Of a stretch of 64,000 nucleotides of DNA, positions 48,535-56,260 are shown piece by piece. The stretch comes from Actinomycetales bacterium Actino_02 (GTDB lineage Bacteria > Actinomycetota > Actinomycetes > Propionibacteriales > Propionibacteriaceae), in assembly GCA_001603275.1 (NCBI GenBank), contig LUYM01000030.1, forward strand, positions 186,001 through 250,000, read 5' to 3'. Position numbers and translations under genes: made by a program. Position 1 is the first letter of the stretch. Each line of letters starts with the position of its first letter. The notes under the pieces were generated by a model. That model made no database searches. It had not been told where the DNA came from and worked only from the letters and a program-made list of their open reading frames with translations.

Positions 48535-49437
48535 TCAGCCGAGGTAGGCGCTGATGGCGTCCGCCAAGGCCTGGGCGGCCTTAGTTCGCCACGCGGACGA
48601 GGTGAGCATGGCGGCGTCCTTGACGTTGCGCATGTTGCCCATCTCCATCATCACGGCTGGCACCTTGGCGAAGTTCAGGGTGGCGATGTCGGAGCGCGGG
48701 CTGAGCGCGGTGCCCTTGCCGATGTAGGTCGACCGCGGCATGCCGGTCTGGGTGGTGAGCGCCGACCGGATCTGGTCGGCCAGCAGCCGGGACGCGTGCT
48801 CGGTGCGGGTGCCGCCGGCCATCACCGTGGACAAGATCACGTGGAAGCCGCGGGCTCGTTTGGCGAAGCTGCCGTCGGCATGGATGGAGATCAGCAGGTC
48901 GGCGTGCACGGTGTTGGCCAGAGTGGCCCGGGTGTTCACGCAGGGCCCGTTGCCGGAGTCGTTGTCCCTGGTCAGCTGGACGGTGGCGCCGCGGCTTCGC
49001 AGGACCTCAGCCAGAGCATTGGCCTGCGCCCAGTTGTAGGCGTGCTCGGCGTAGTCGGCATTGGTGGCCGTGCCCGTGGAGTTGCAGGGCTTGGACTTGC
49101 CGTTGCCGGCCGGGACCTTGTGCCGGATGAACTTGCCGTTGGAGTTGCGGTTGTGTCCGGGGTCGATCACGATCACCCGTCCGGCCAGGTCTCCGGCGGC
49201 CGGTGGGGCGCTCTCGCTCGGGGTTGGGGTGCTCTCGGTTGGAGTGGCTTCGGTCGGCGTCGGCGGGGTGGCCGGGCTGGAAGTCACCGAGGGGGCGGCC
49301 GGCGACGGTGCGTCCGCTTCGGCCGGAGGAGTTGCCGCGCAGCTCGCCACGAGGAGCACGGCGAGCCCTCCGGCTGCCGCCCGGAAACCGGTCACGATTC
49401 GCTTCGACGTCACGGGGTTCAGCCTGCCATGGATCAC
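48535..49437 (-). CDS. N-acetylmuramoyl-L-alanine amidase lipoprotein (Amidase_3)
   Basis: The 300-aa product starts at a GTG that overlaps the transglutaminase stop by four bases. It has a lipoprotein signal (AVLLVASC), a Pro/Thr/Ser-rich spacer (about residues 35-80), then the amidase catalytic domain with VIVIDPGHN (zinc His), a Glu in DYAEHAYNWA, LLISIHADGS (zinc His) and catalytic Glu in VMMEMGN. It cleaves the peptide from muramic acid in the cell wall. Coupling to the transglutaminase and ATP-grasp genes is unusual and may link envelope cleavage to that system. Confidence 0.88.
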   Translation of the reverse strand: MIHGRLNPVTSKRIVTGFRAAAGGLAVLLVASCAATPPAEADAPSPAAPSVTSSPATPPTPTEATPTESTPTPSESAPPAAGDLAGRVIVIDPGHNRNSNGKFIRHKVPAGNGKSKPCNSTGTATNADYAEHAYNWAQANALAEVLRSRGATVQLTRDNDSGNGPCVNTRATLANTVHADLLISIHADGSFAKRARGFHVILSTVMAGGTRTEHASRLLADQIRSALTTQTGMPRSTYIGKGTALSPRSDIATLNFAKVPAVMMEMGNMRNVKDAAMLTSSAWRTKAAQALADAISAYLG

Positions 49438-50318
49438 AACGGCTCGACGTCAACCTCGACGGTCAGGGTGGACGAGCTGGCCTCGGTGAACACCACGCCA
49501 CGCAGCGGGGAGACATCGGAGTAGTCGCGGCCCCAGGCGGTCACGATGTAGCGGGAGTCCGCGAACTGATCATTGGTCGGATCGAGGTCGACCCAGCTCC
49601 CGTCCGGGCAGCGGACGGACGCCCAGGCGTGGGTCGCGTCCGCACCGCGCAGCTTCGGACGTCCTGGCGGCGGCGAGGTCTCCAGGTAGCCACTGACATA
49701 GCGGGCCGGCAGTCCGGCCCAGCGCAGGCAGCCGACCGCCAGCTGGGCAAAGTCCTGGCAGACCCCCTGCCGGCTGGCCAGCACCTCGGCCAGCGTGGTC
49801 TGCACTGAGGTCGATCCGGTGGTGTAGGCGAAATCGCGGTGAATCGCGTGCATCAGGTCGGCCAGCGCCGTCCCCAGCGGACGCTCCGAACCCAGCACCT
49901 CGGCGGCGTACTCGCCCACCCGGGCGTCGATCGCCACCAGCGGGGACGGCCAGGTGAACTCGGTGTGCTCGATGGGATCCAGCTCTGCGGCCAGCGTCGC
50001 TGCTGCCGAGCCGACGGTCCAGGCGTCCAGCGCCTCGAGATCAGGAGTCGGCCAGGCCACCTGAACCTCGCTGATCGCCTCGACGACAAGCTCATTCACC
50101 GGTGCCCGGGTCTCCAGGTAGACCGACGGGTTGCCGAAGTAGTCCAGGTGCTCGGAGGTGTGCTCGGCCCCAGGCGAGGTGTGCAGCGCGAAGCTGAGCA
50201 GCTGCTGGGTCTCGGTCTCCCGTGGCCGCAGCAGGCCACGGTTGTAGCAGGCCTCCAGCACGTCGTCGTAGCGGTAGCTGGTGCGGTGCCGGACCCGATA
50301 GCGGCGGACGTCGCTCAT
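49434..50318 (-). CDS. Transglutaminase-like cysteine protease family protein
   Basis: The 294-aa protein has the bacterial transglutaminase N-terminal beta domain (YRVRHRTSYRYDD) followed by the core with catalytic Cys in SRQGVCQDFAQLAVG, His in ADATHAWASV and Asp in DLDPTNDQ. Proteins of this type occur with circularly permuted ATP-grasp and alpha-E genes and are predicted to hydrolyse or form peptide-like amide bonds. Its start overlaps the fused upstream gene by four bases. Confidence 0.92.
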   Translation of the reverse strand: MSDVRRYRVRHRTSYRYDDVLEACYNRGLLRPRETETQQLLSFALHTSPGAEHTSEHLDYFGNPSVYLETRAPVNELVVEAISEVQVAWPTPDLEALDAWTVGSAAATLAAELDPIEHTEFTWPSPLVAIDARVGEYAAEVLGSERPLGTALADLMHAIHRDFAYTTGSTSVQTTLAEVLASRQGVCQDFAQLAVGCLRWAGLPARYVSGYLETSPPPGRPKLRGADATHAWASVRCPDGSWVDLDPTNDQFADSRYIVTAWGRDYSDVSPLRGVVFTEASSSTLTVEVDVEPL

Positions 50319-52789
50319 CGCGTCCCCCGTCCCAGCGCCGGATGCGCCCAGGACGCCTCGGCGGCATGCCGGGTCGCCTGCCGGACGAAGTGTCGGGCGG
50401 CGATCCGACGGCCCAGGGCGTCCAGGGCCTCGCCGAGCTCACTCAGCAGCCCGGCGAGCTCGCCGCCCTCGGCCAGCCGGTGCGCGATCGCCGTCGTCTG
50501 CTCGGCAAGCTGCCCATCGCCGGCCAGCCGCAGGTCGGCGGCCAGTGCGGCCAGCTGGTAGCTCACCGACCGCGGGTTGGACGGATCGTGCAGCAGCAGC
50601 TGCGCGGCCGACTCCACGCCGGTGGCCGGCCCGGTGCCGGCCGCGGCCCGGCGCCGATGGGTGATGATCGATTCGCCGGCCCGCAGCACGGCGTCGGCCA
50701 CCAGCTCGACGGTCGGCGCAGCCAGCTCCGGGAGCCCGATCAGGCTGTTGGCAAGCAGTTTCACGGTGTGCTCTGCACGCTCCAGGCGTCCGCCGGCGTC
50801 CAGGAAGGCCCACGAGGAGTCCCGCACCATCGACTGGGCCATGATCCCGGCATAGGCCAGCAGCGACTCCAGCACGTCGGCCAGCAGCGGCTGCAGCTGC
50901 TCGCCGTTGTTGGGTGGCTCAGCCAGGGTCTGCTCGAGGCGTCCGAACACGCTCCACAGGTCGACGCTCATCAGGTCGCGCACGCCCAGCGCCTCCCCGA
51001 TCAGTCGCCGGACGCTGTGATGGACGCCGCCGACGGCGGTCTCGTCCAGACTCACTCGGGTGAGGTAGTCGACCCCGCTCTCGTCGGACGGACGCCGCAC
51101 CCCGGTGATCCGGACCACCGCACCGAGCAGGGTGGCGGTGGCGGCCGCGCCGGCCGAGCCGGGCCGGGAGCCGAAGTCCTCGGTCAGGTCGTCGGCGACT
51201 TTGAGCAGGCGGGCCGTGCTTTCGGCGCGCTCTGCGGTGCGTCCGATCGTCATCAGCGCGCGGGCCACGCGCGGCGGCACCGCCGATTCCCGGGCGATCG
51301 TGAGTCGCGGACGACGTTCGTCCGCTGCGAGTTCGGCGACCGACGAGGGCACCCACACGTCCTTGGCCAGCGCCCCCAGATCGCTGCTCACGGTCAGCTC
51401 GGACGCATTGGCAGCCACCCGTCCCAGCCCGCCGGGCAGGAACTGGTAGCCGTCGGCGGTGGCCACCCCGAAGCTGCGCAGGACGAATCGGCGCGGCTCG
51501 AGGCCGTCGGTGGTGACCACCGGTGCCGTCGAGAGTTCGATCGGCACCTGCCCGCACCACGCCCACGGCTCGGCGGTGATCCGGGCCCTCAGCTCGTCCC
51601 GCTCGGCCGCGCTCAGCCGCCAGCCGTAGCGGACCGGCGCCGCGCCGCTGCGGGTGACCGGCTTGATCACCAGCTCGTCGAGGTGGGCCAGCACGTGCGA
51701 CGCGGACGAGGCTTCGCCACACCACCAGGTGTCGGGGCTGTTCAGTAGCGGCTGCTCGCCGAGCAGCGCTGTGCAGAGTTCGGGCAGGTGGGCCAGCAGG
51801 GCCGGGTTGTCGAGCACCTCGACCCCGATCGGGTTGGCCACTCGGACCGTCCGGTTGCGGCTGGCCTCGATCAGCCCGGGCAGGCCGACCTCGGAGCTGC
51901 TGCGGAACTCCAGCGGATCGGCTTGATCGTCGCTGACTCGGCGCAGGATCACATCGACGGGTTCGAGTTCGTCGCCGGCGCGCAGCCACACTCGTCCGTG
52001 TCGGATCACCAGGTCGTCCGCCTCGGCCAGCGGGAAGCCTAGGAGTGCGGCTAGGAAGCCCTGGTCGTAGCCGCTGCGGCTGTCGGCGCCCGGAGAGAGC
52101 AGGACGACGCGGGGCACTTCGGCGGCACCGGCCGCATCGAGGAGGGCACCGGTCATGGAGACGAAGTACCCGCGCAGCCGGGCCAGGTCGCTGGCCCGGT
52201 GCAGTCCGGCCATCACTTTGGAGACGATTCGCCGGGTGGCCATCGCGTAGCCGGCGCCGGCCGGGGCGCCGAGCCGATCGGAAATCACCTGCCAGCTGCC
52301 GTCGGGTCCGCGGCCCAGGTCGGTGGCGGTGGTGAGCAGCTGCGGCTGTCCGGGGTGGATCGTGCCGTCCGCTGCTCGGGCGAAGCCGGGATGACTGAGG
52401 ATCGCCGCCGCGGGCAGAATGCCTTGCCGCAGCAGATTTCGCGGTCCGTAGAGGTCGATCAGGACGGTGTCGAGCAGGCGAGCCCGCTGTTCCAGGCCAC
52501 GCTCCAGGCTTGTCCAATCGGAGGCGGCCAGCGGCAGCGGCAGCGGGTCGACCCGCCATGGACGACGCCGATCGCCGTAGCTGATCCCCTCGTCGGCGAC
52601 CTGCCGGGCGGCTTCGGCGCGGGCGGTCAGCAGCTGCGGCAGTCCCAGGGTGTCGATCGTCTCGGCCAGCTGCTGGGCGTGGGGCTGAATCGCCTCACCG
52701 ACGACCAGTTCGTCCACACTGCCGAGGCCGGGATGATGCCGGTAGGCGTCGAGCAGCGGGTTGCTCGGTTCGGCCACCGGGACGGACAT
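50315..52789 (-). CDS. Fused circularly permuted ATP-grasp and alpha-E domain protein
   Basis: The 824-aa protein joins two modules usually encoded separately. Residues about 15-500 are the circularly permuted ATP-grasp (DUF404/407 type): RGLEQRARLLDTVLIDLYGPR, HPGFARAADG, VLLSPGADSRSGYDQ, RVANPIGVEVLDNP and ELVIKPVTRSG. Residues about 510-820 are the helical alpha-E (DUF403) region with ALMTIGRTAERAESTARLLK and the similar FLDAGGRLERAEHTVKLL. With the coupled transglutaminase it matches a predicted peptide or amide ligase system of unknown product. TAGGGT six bases before the ATG suggests a leaderless transcript heading this operon. Confidence 0.9.
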   Translation of the reverse strand: MSVPVAEPSNPLLDAYRHHPGLGSVDELVVGEAIQPHAQQLAETIDTLGLPQLLTARAEAARQVADEGISYGDRRRPWRVDPLPLPLAASDWTSLERGLEQRARLLDTVLIDLYGPRNLLRQGILPAAAILSHPGFARAADGTIHPGQPQLLTTATDLGRGPDGSWQVISDRLGAPAGAGYAMATRRIVSKVMAGLHRASDLARLRGYFVSMTGALLDAAGAAEVPRVVLLSPGADSRSGYDQGFLAALLGFPLAEADDLVIRHGRVWLRAGDELEPVDVILRRVSDDQADPLEFRSSSEVGLPGLIEASRNRTVRVANPIGVEVLDNPALLAHLPELCTALLGEQPLLNSPDTWWCGEASSASHVLAHLDELVIKPVTRSGAAPVRYGWRLSAAERDELRARITAEPWAWCGQVPIELSTAPVVTTDGLEPRRFVLRSFGVATADGYQFLPGGLGRVAANASELTVSSDLGALAKDVWVPSSVAELAADERRPRLTIARESAVPPRVARALMTIGRTAERAESTARLLKVADDLTEDFGSRPGSAGAAATATLLGAVVRITGVRRPSDESGVDYLTRVSLDETAVGGVHHSVRRLIGEALGVRDLMSVDLWSVFGRLEQTLAEPPNNGEQLQPLLADVLESLLAYAGIMAQSMVRDSSWAFLDAGGRLERAEHTVKLLANSLIGLPELAAPTVELVADAVLRAGESIITHRRRAAAGTGPATGVESAAQLLLHDPSNPRSVSYQLAALAADLRLAGDGQLAEQTTAIAHRLAEGGELAGLLSELGEALDALGRRIAARHFVRQATRHAAEASWAHPALGRGTR

Positions 52790-52795
52790 GGCGCC

Positions 52796-52801
52796 ACCCT
52801 A
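52796..52801 (-). promoter_or_regulatory. Leaderless promoter of the ATP-grasp operon
   Basis: On the minus strand TAGGGT is followed by six bases (GGCGCC) and the ATG. No Shine-Dalgarno lies between, so transcription probably begins at the start codon. Confidence 0.55.
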
Positions 52802-52871
52802 CTCAGGCCGTCCGCATTGTTGTGGGCCGACGGGACTGGCGAGACTGAGCAGCGGGTGCCATCGCCGCAGG

Positions 52872-53258
52872 TCACGGGACGCTCTGCAGGACAGCCACCT
52901 CGCCAGAGCCCAGGCAGGTCGTCGCCTTTGGCTTCGAGGCCTCGTCGAGCACCACCGCAACGTCCCCGGCGTTCATGAAGCCACCACCTCCGGAAACCGT
53001 GGAGCCGACGGCGAACTCGCGACCGTCAGCCAGCCGAACCTTCTCGCCGTTCAGAGTCGAGCCATTGGGCCAGACCAGCGGCAGGTCATCGAGCAGGTAG
53101 CAGCCGTCGGCGGTGCGACTGATCGTCCCGGACAGTGCCGCGGCCATCTGGGTCTGCGCCGGCCGCGCAGTGAGCAGAGGCGAGTCGGGTGCAGCCTGGC
53201 AGCCGGCGAGCAACCCGAGCAGGACAACCACTGCCCCGCTGCGAACAGTGCTTCTCAC
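52872..53258 (-). CDS. Small lipoprotein of unknown function
   Basis: GTG 53258 has AAGGAGG five bases upstream; the frame is open further but that part lies inside the neighbouring gene. The 128-aa product has a lipobox (VVLLGLLAGC) and about 105 mature residues with GTISRTADGCYLLDDLPLVW and two Cys that could pair. I do not recognise a family. It lies 32 bp after the other lipoprotein gene on the same strand, so the two are likely co-transcribed and may form one envelope complex. Confidence 0.65.
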   Translation of the reverse strand: MRSTVRSGAVVVLLGLLAGCQAAPDSPLLTARPAQTQMAAALSGTISRTADGCYLLDDLPLVWPNGSTLNGEKVRLADGREFAVGSTVSGGGGFMNAGDVAVVLDEASKPKATTCLGSGEVAVLQSVP

Positions 53259-53290
53259 GTCGACCTCCTTCGGGGGCGTCCCCGCCCCGC

Positions 53291-53950
53291 TCACTCGATC
53301 AGGGTCACTCCGGCCAAGGCCACGGCGAAGCCCTGCCCGGTCGCGGCGTTGCCGCAGCTGATTCCGGTGTCCTGGCTGCCGCAGACGAAGTCGCCGAGCT
53401 TCAGCTTCTTGCCGTAGGGCAGGGTGGCCAGCGTCCAGCCGTCGTACTTCACCGAGGCCCACTTGGTCGGCTTCCACCAGTCGACGTACTCGCCATTGGT
53501 CTGCGGGAGCGACTCCACGCCGCCGCTGCAGAAGTAGCCGACCTCGTCGCTGACACTCACTCCGGTGACGTCCAGCCCCTCGCCTGGGCAGACCTCGTCC
53601 GACGTGGGCACCTTGGTCATGTTCATGCCCTTGGGGAAGTGACACAGCACGCTGTCTTCGTCCATGGCGCACCAGATTCGTCCGGACGGACTGGCGAAGT
53701 GGGCCTGGCCGTACTTGGTGACGTTCAGGGCACCGGCCGCGCTGGGCACTTCGGGTTGAGCGGTGGTCTTCGCCGGGCTCGGTGTGGGGCTGCTGGCCGC
53801 AGTGGTCGGCGAGGTGGACGGGCTGGCCGCCGGTGTGTTGCTGGCGGCGGCCGAGGTGGCCGGGCTCGCGCTCGGCGCCGGTGTCGGCTGGGTGACGGCA
53901 CAGCCGGAGAGTGCGAACAGGGCGACGACGAACAGGGCTCGGGCCTTCAT
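53291..53950 (-). CDS. Lipoprotein of unknown function
   Basis: ATG 53950 has GAGGAG seven bases upstream; an in-frame ATG at 54064 would overlap the divergent folP-like gene. The 219-aa product has a lipobox (VALFALSGC), a Thr/Ser/Pro/Ala spacer (about residues 20-70) and a folded domain with six Cys, including RIWCAMDEDSVLCHFP and FVCGSQDTGISCGN. The paired Cys spacing suggests disulfides outside the cell. No catalytic motif is seen. Confidence 0.68.
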   Translation of the reverse strand: MKARALFVVALFALSGCAVTQPTPAPSASPATSAAASNTPAASPSTSPTTAASSPTPSPAKTTAQPEVPSAAGALNVTKYGQAHFASPSGRIWCAMDEDSVLCHFPKGMNMTKVPTSDEVCPGEGLDVTGVSVSDEVGYFCSGGVESLPQTNGEYVDWWKPTKWASVKYDGWTLATLPYGKKLKLGDFVCGSQDTGISCGNAATGQGFAVALAGVTLIE

Positions 53951-54051
53951 TGCCACTCCTCGGTCCGGGGAACTGAGATCAGTGTGACCCATTGCCGCAC
54001 TAACCAGTAGAGATTTCCCCGCGCAATGCGTCCACGCGGCACAGTTGGTGC

Positions 54052-54963
54052 ATGGAGCAGACATGGCCGAGCCCGCCGGTGCCCAGCGCCCGGCTGGTGT
54101 TGCGCGGACGGGTGATCGATGCGGCGCATCCGGCGGTGATGGGGATCATCAACCGCACCCCCGACTCGTTCTACGCGCCGGCCCGGCACAGCGTGGAGTC
54201 CGGGCTGGCGATGCTCGATCAGATGATCGCGGACGGGGCTGCGCTGATCGACGTCGGCGGGGTGCGGGCCGGCCAGGAGGGTGGCCCGGTGTCGGCCGCC
54301 GAGGAGATCGAGCGGGTCCGTCCGTTCCTGCTGGCTGCGCGGGAGCGGCATCCGAACGTCCTGCTCAGCCTGGACACCTGGCGCTCCGAAGTGGCCCTGG
54401 CCTGCGCGGACGCCCGGATCGACCTGGTTAACGACACCTGGGCCGGGGCCGACCCGGAGCTGGTGGACGTCGCCGCCCAGCTCGAGGCCGGCTATGTGAT
54501 CTCGCACAGCGGTGGGCTGCCGCCGCGAACCGATCCGGTCGCGATCAGCTACGGCGACCACCCCGACGGCGTCGTCCATGACGTGCTGCGGACGCTGCAG
54601 GCCGGGGCCGAGCGCGCTCTGGCTGCCGGCGTCCCGGCCGAACGGATCCTGCTCGACCCGACTCTGGACTTCGGAAAGACCACCCGGCACTCGCTGCGGG
54701 TGCTGCGGGCGACCGGGGCCGTGGCCGGGCTCGGCTTCCCGGTGTTGCAGGCGCTCAGCCGCAAGGACTTCGTAGGCGAGACCTTGGATCTGCCCGTCGA
54801 TCAGCGCCTATTCGGCACCCTGGCGTCGACGGCGATCGCCGCTTGGCTAGGGACGACGGTGTTCCGCGCCCACGATGTCGCAGCAACGGTTCAGGTGGCC
54901 GCCATGGTCGCGTCGATTCGTGGTGACCGTCCGCCGACCGTCGCGGTCCGCGGCGAGCCGTAA
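54052..54963 (+). CDS. Dihydropteroate synthase paralogue, FolP2-like
   Basis: The 303-aa TIM-barrel protein has pterin-binding marks VMGIINRTPDSFY, LLSLDTWRSEVA, ILLDPTLDFGKTT and VLQALSRKDFVGE. The conserved DIGGESTRPG loop of true enzymes is replaced by DVGGVRAGQEGG, and VNDV-S-G by VNDTWAG. The segment YVISHSGGLPPRTDP resembles actinobacterial FolP2, which in mycobacteria does not make dihydropteroate. So this is probably not the folate enzyme. No other folate gene is adjacent. Confidence 0.85.
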   Translation: MEQTWPSPPVPSARLVLRGRVIDAAHPAVMGIINRTPDSFYAPARHSVESGLAMLDQMIADGAALIDVGGVRAGQEGGPVSAAEEIERVRPFLLAARERHPNVLLSLDTWRSEVALACADARIDLVNDTWAGADPELVDVAAQLEAGYVISHSGGLPPRTDPVAISYGDHPDGVVHDVLRTLQAGAERALAAGVPAERILLDPTLDFGKTTRHSLRVLRATGAVAGLGFPVLQALSRKDFVGETLDLPVDQRLFGTLASTAIAAWLGTTVFRAHDVAATVQVAAMVASIRGDRPPTVAVRGEP

Positions 54964-54972
54964 GGCGTCCGG

Positions 54973-55058
54973 CCCTTCGACAGGCTCAGGGACCGGAACT
55001 GCGTTGGCTGAGCTTGTCGAAGCCCGCAGATGAGGGGACAGTCCCCTCATCTGCGAGG
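54973..55058. repeat. Family D and family C repeats
   Basis: Family D has CCCTTCGACAGGCTCAGGG at 54973 and its inverted partner GGCTGAGCTTGTCGAAG at 55005-55021. A family C hairpin follows at 55023-55058: CCCGCAGATGA, GGGGACAGTCCCC, TCATCTGCG. The two overlap at GAAGCCC and fill the convergent gap. Confidence 0.8.
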
Positions 55059-55076
55059 GCTGACCTTTCAATACGC

Positions 55077-55457
55077 TCAGGGAGCTGAGGTGGGGGCCTC
55101 CGGAATCTCCTCGAGGGAGTGGTAGACCGGGATTCCTCGAGCCTGGGCAATCGCGACATCCTGGTCGGCGCCGCGGGATTCCCCCGGCAGTCGAAGCACG
55201 GCATCGCAGTGCTGGAGGAGTCGCTCGGCGGTGGGGTACATCACTTCAGCCGCCAGCGGGTCGTCCGGTCCACTCGCGCCGGCGCTGGAGAGTACCGGGA
55301 GCGCCACCCATTCACCGATCATGGGCACATGGCCGGCCTGGAAGATCGGCCAGGCAGCCTCCTCCAGGCGTCTCAGGTTCCGCGCCATCAGCGCCGGGTC
55401 GCCATTGGTTCCAGACGCGTAGGGTCCGGCGATCAAGATCATCAGGGGCCTCGTCAC
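55077..55457 (-). CDS. DUF4406 protein (nucleoside deoxyribosyltransferase-like)
   Basis: The 126-aa protein begins MILIAGPYASGTNGDP, the Rossmann-like start of the DUF4406 group, related to nucleoside 2-deoxyribosyltransferases. Later parts read HVPMIGEWVALP and CDAVLRLPGESRGADQDVAIA, in which the last Glu/Asp-rich turn matches the family active-site region. It diverges from the DeoR-type regulator, so the pair may act in nucleoside or nucleotide salvage. That link is inferred from position only. Confidence 0.75.
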   Translation of the reverse strand: MTRPLMILIAGPYASGTNGDPALMARNLRRLEEAAWPIFQAGHVPMIGEWVALPVLSSAGASGPDDPLAAEVMYPTAERLLQHCDAVLRLPGESRGADQDVAIAQARGIPVYHSLEEIPEAPTSAP

Positions 55458-55463
55458 GTCCGC

Positions 55464-55490
55464 TACAATACAGCAGAAACGTGCAGAAAC
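55464..55490 (+). promoter_or_regulatory. DeoR promoter with direct-repeat operator
   Basis: TACAAT (55464-55469) is a good -10 box. GCAGAAAC is repeated at 55473-55480 and 55483-55490 with exactly one helical turn between copies. Direct repeats are common targets of DeoR-family repressors, so this may be an autoregulatory site. Confidence 0.55.
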
Positions 55491-55504
55491 AGGAAGGACT
55501 GTGG

Positions 55505-56260
55505 ATGCTTGCCGCGGCGCGCAAGGAGTTGCTCCTCGAGAGACTGCGCACAGATGGACGAATCATCGCCAAGGAGATCGCAAACGAACTTGGCCTGTCT
55601 GAGGACAGCATCCGCCGGGATCTGCGCGAGTTGGACGCGCAGGGGCTGGCCGTCCGCGTCTACGGCGGCGCGCTCCCCGCGTCGCCAGCTGTCGTGGACT
55701 ACGCGGCCCGCGCCTTCGTCGCGCCCGAGAGCAAGCGTCGCGTGGCAGCCGCTGCAGTCGCCCTCATCGAGCCAGGCGCAACGGTGATCCTCGACGGCGG
55801 CACCACCACCCTCGCGATGGTCGATGCGCTCCCGAGGACCTTTCGCGGCACGATCATCACCCACAGCCCCACCATCGCGTCCGCGCTATTGGGCCACGAT
55901 GCCGACGTCCTTCTGATCGGCGGACGGTTGTTCAAGCACTCCGCGGTCGCCTGTGGAGCGGCCGCTGTACAGGCTGCACAGCAACTCAGCGCGGATCTGT
56001 TCTTCTTGGGCGTCACCGGGATTCATCCGACGGCCGGTCTGACCACGGGCGACGCCGAGGAGGCGGCCATGAAGCGCGCTCTCGCCTCCCGGGCCGCTGA
56101 CACCTATGTGCTGGGCAGTGACGAGAAGATCGGCACGGCCTCCCGCTACGCGGTGCTCCCACTCGACGAGATCGCGGGCGTCATCACCGACAAGACCGCC
56201 GACGACCCAGCCTCGCGCGAACTCGCCATGGCCGGCGTCCGGCTCGTCCACACCAGCTAG
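55505..56260 (+). CDS. DeoR/GlpR-family transcriptional regulator
   Basis: ATG 55505 has AGGAAGG seven bases upstream and gives 251 aa. The N-terminal helix-turn-helix is ERLRTDGRIIAKEIANELG-LSEDSIRRDLRELDAQGL, and the C-terminal sensor domain has ILDGGTTTLAMVDAL, LIGGRLF and GLTTGDAEEAAMK, typical of the sugar-phosphate-binding DeoR group. The effector is unknown. The adjacent DUF4406 gene is read in the opposite direction from the same short gap. Confidence 0.9.
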   Translation: MLAAARKELLLERLRTDGRIIAKEIANELGLSEDSIRRDLRELDAQGLAVRVYGGALPASPAVVDYAARAFVAPESKRRVAAAAVALIEPGATVILDGGTTTLAMVDALPRTFRGTIITHSPTIASALLGHDADVLLIGGRLFKHSAVACGAAAVQAAQQLSADLFFLGVTGIHPTAGLTTGDAEEAAMKRALASRAADTYVLGSDEKIGTASRYAVLPLDEIAGVITDKTADDPASRELAMAGVRLVHTS

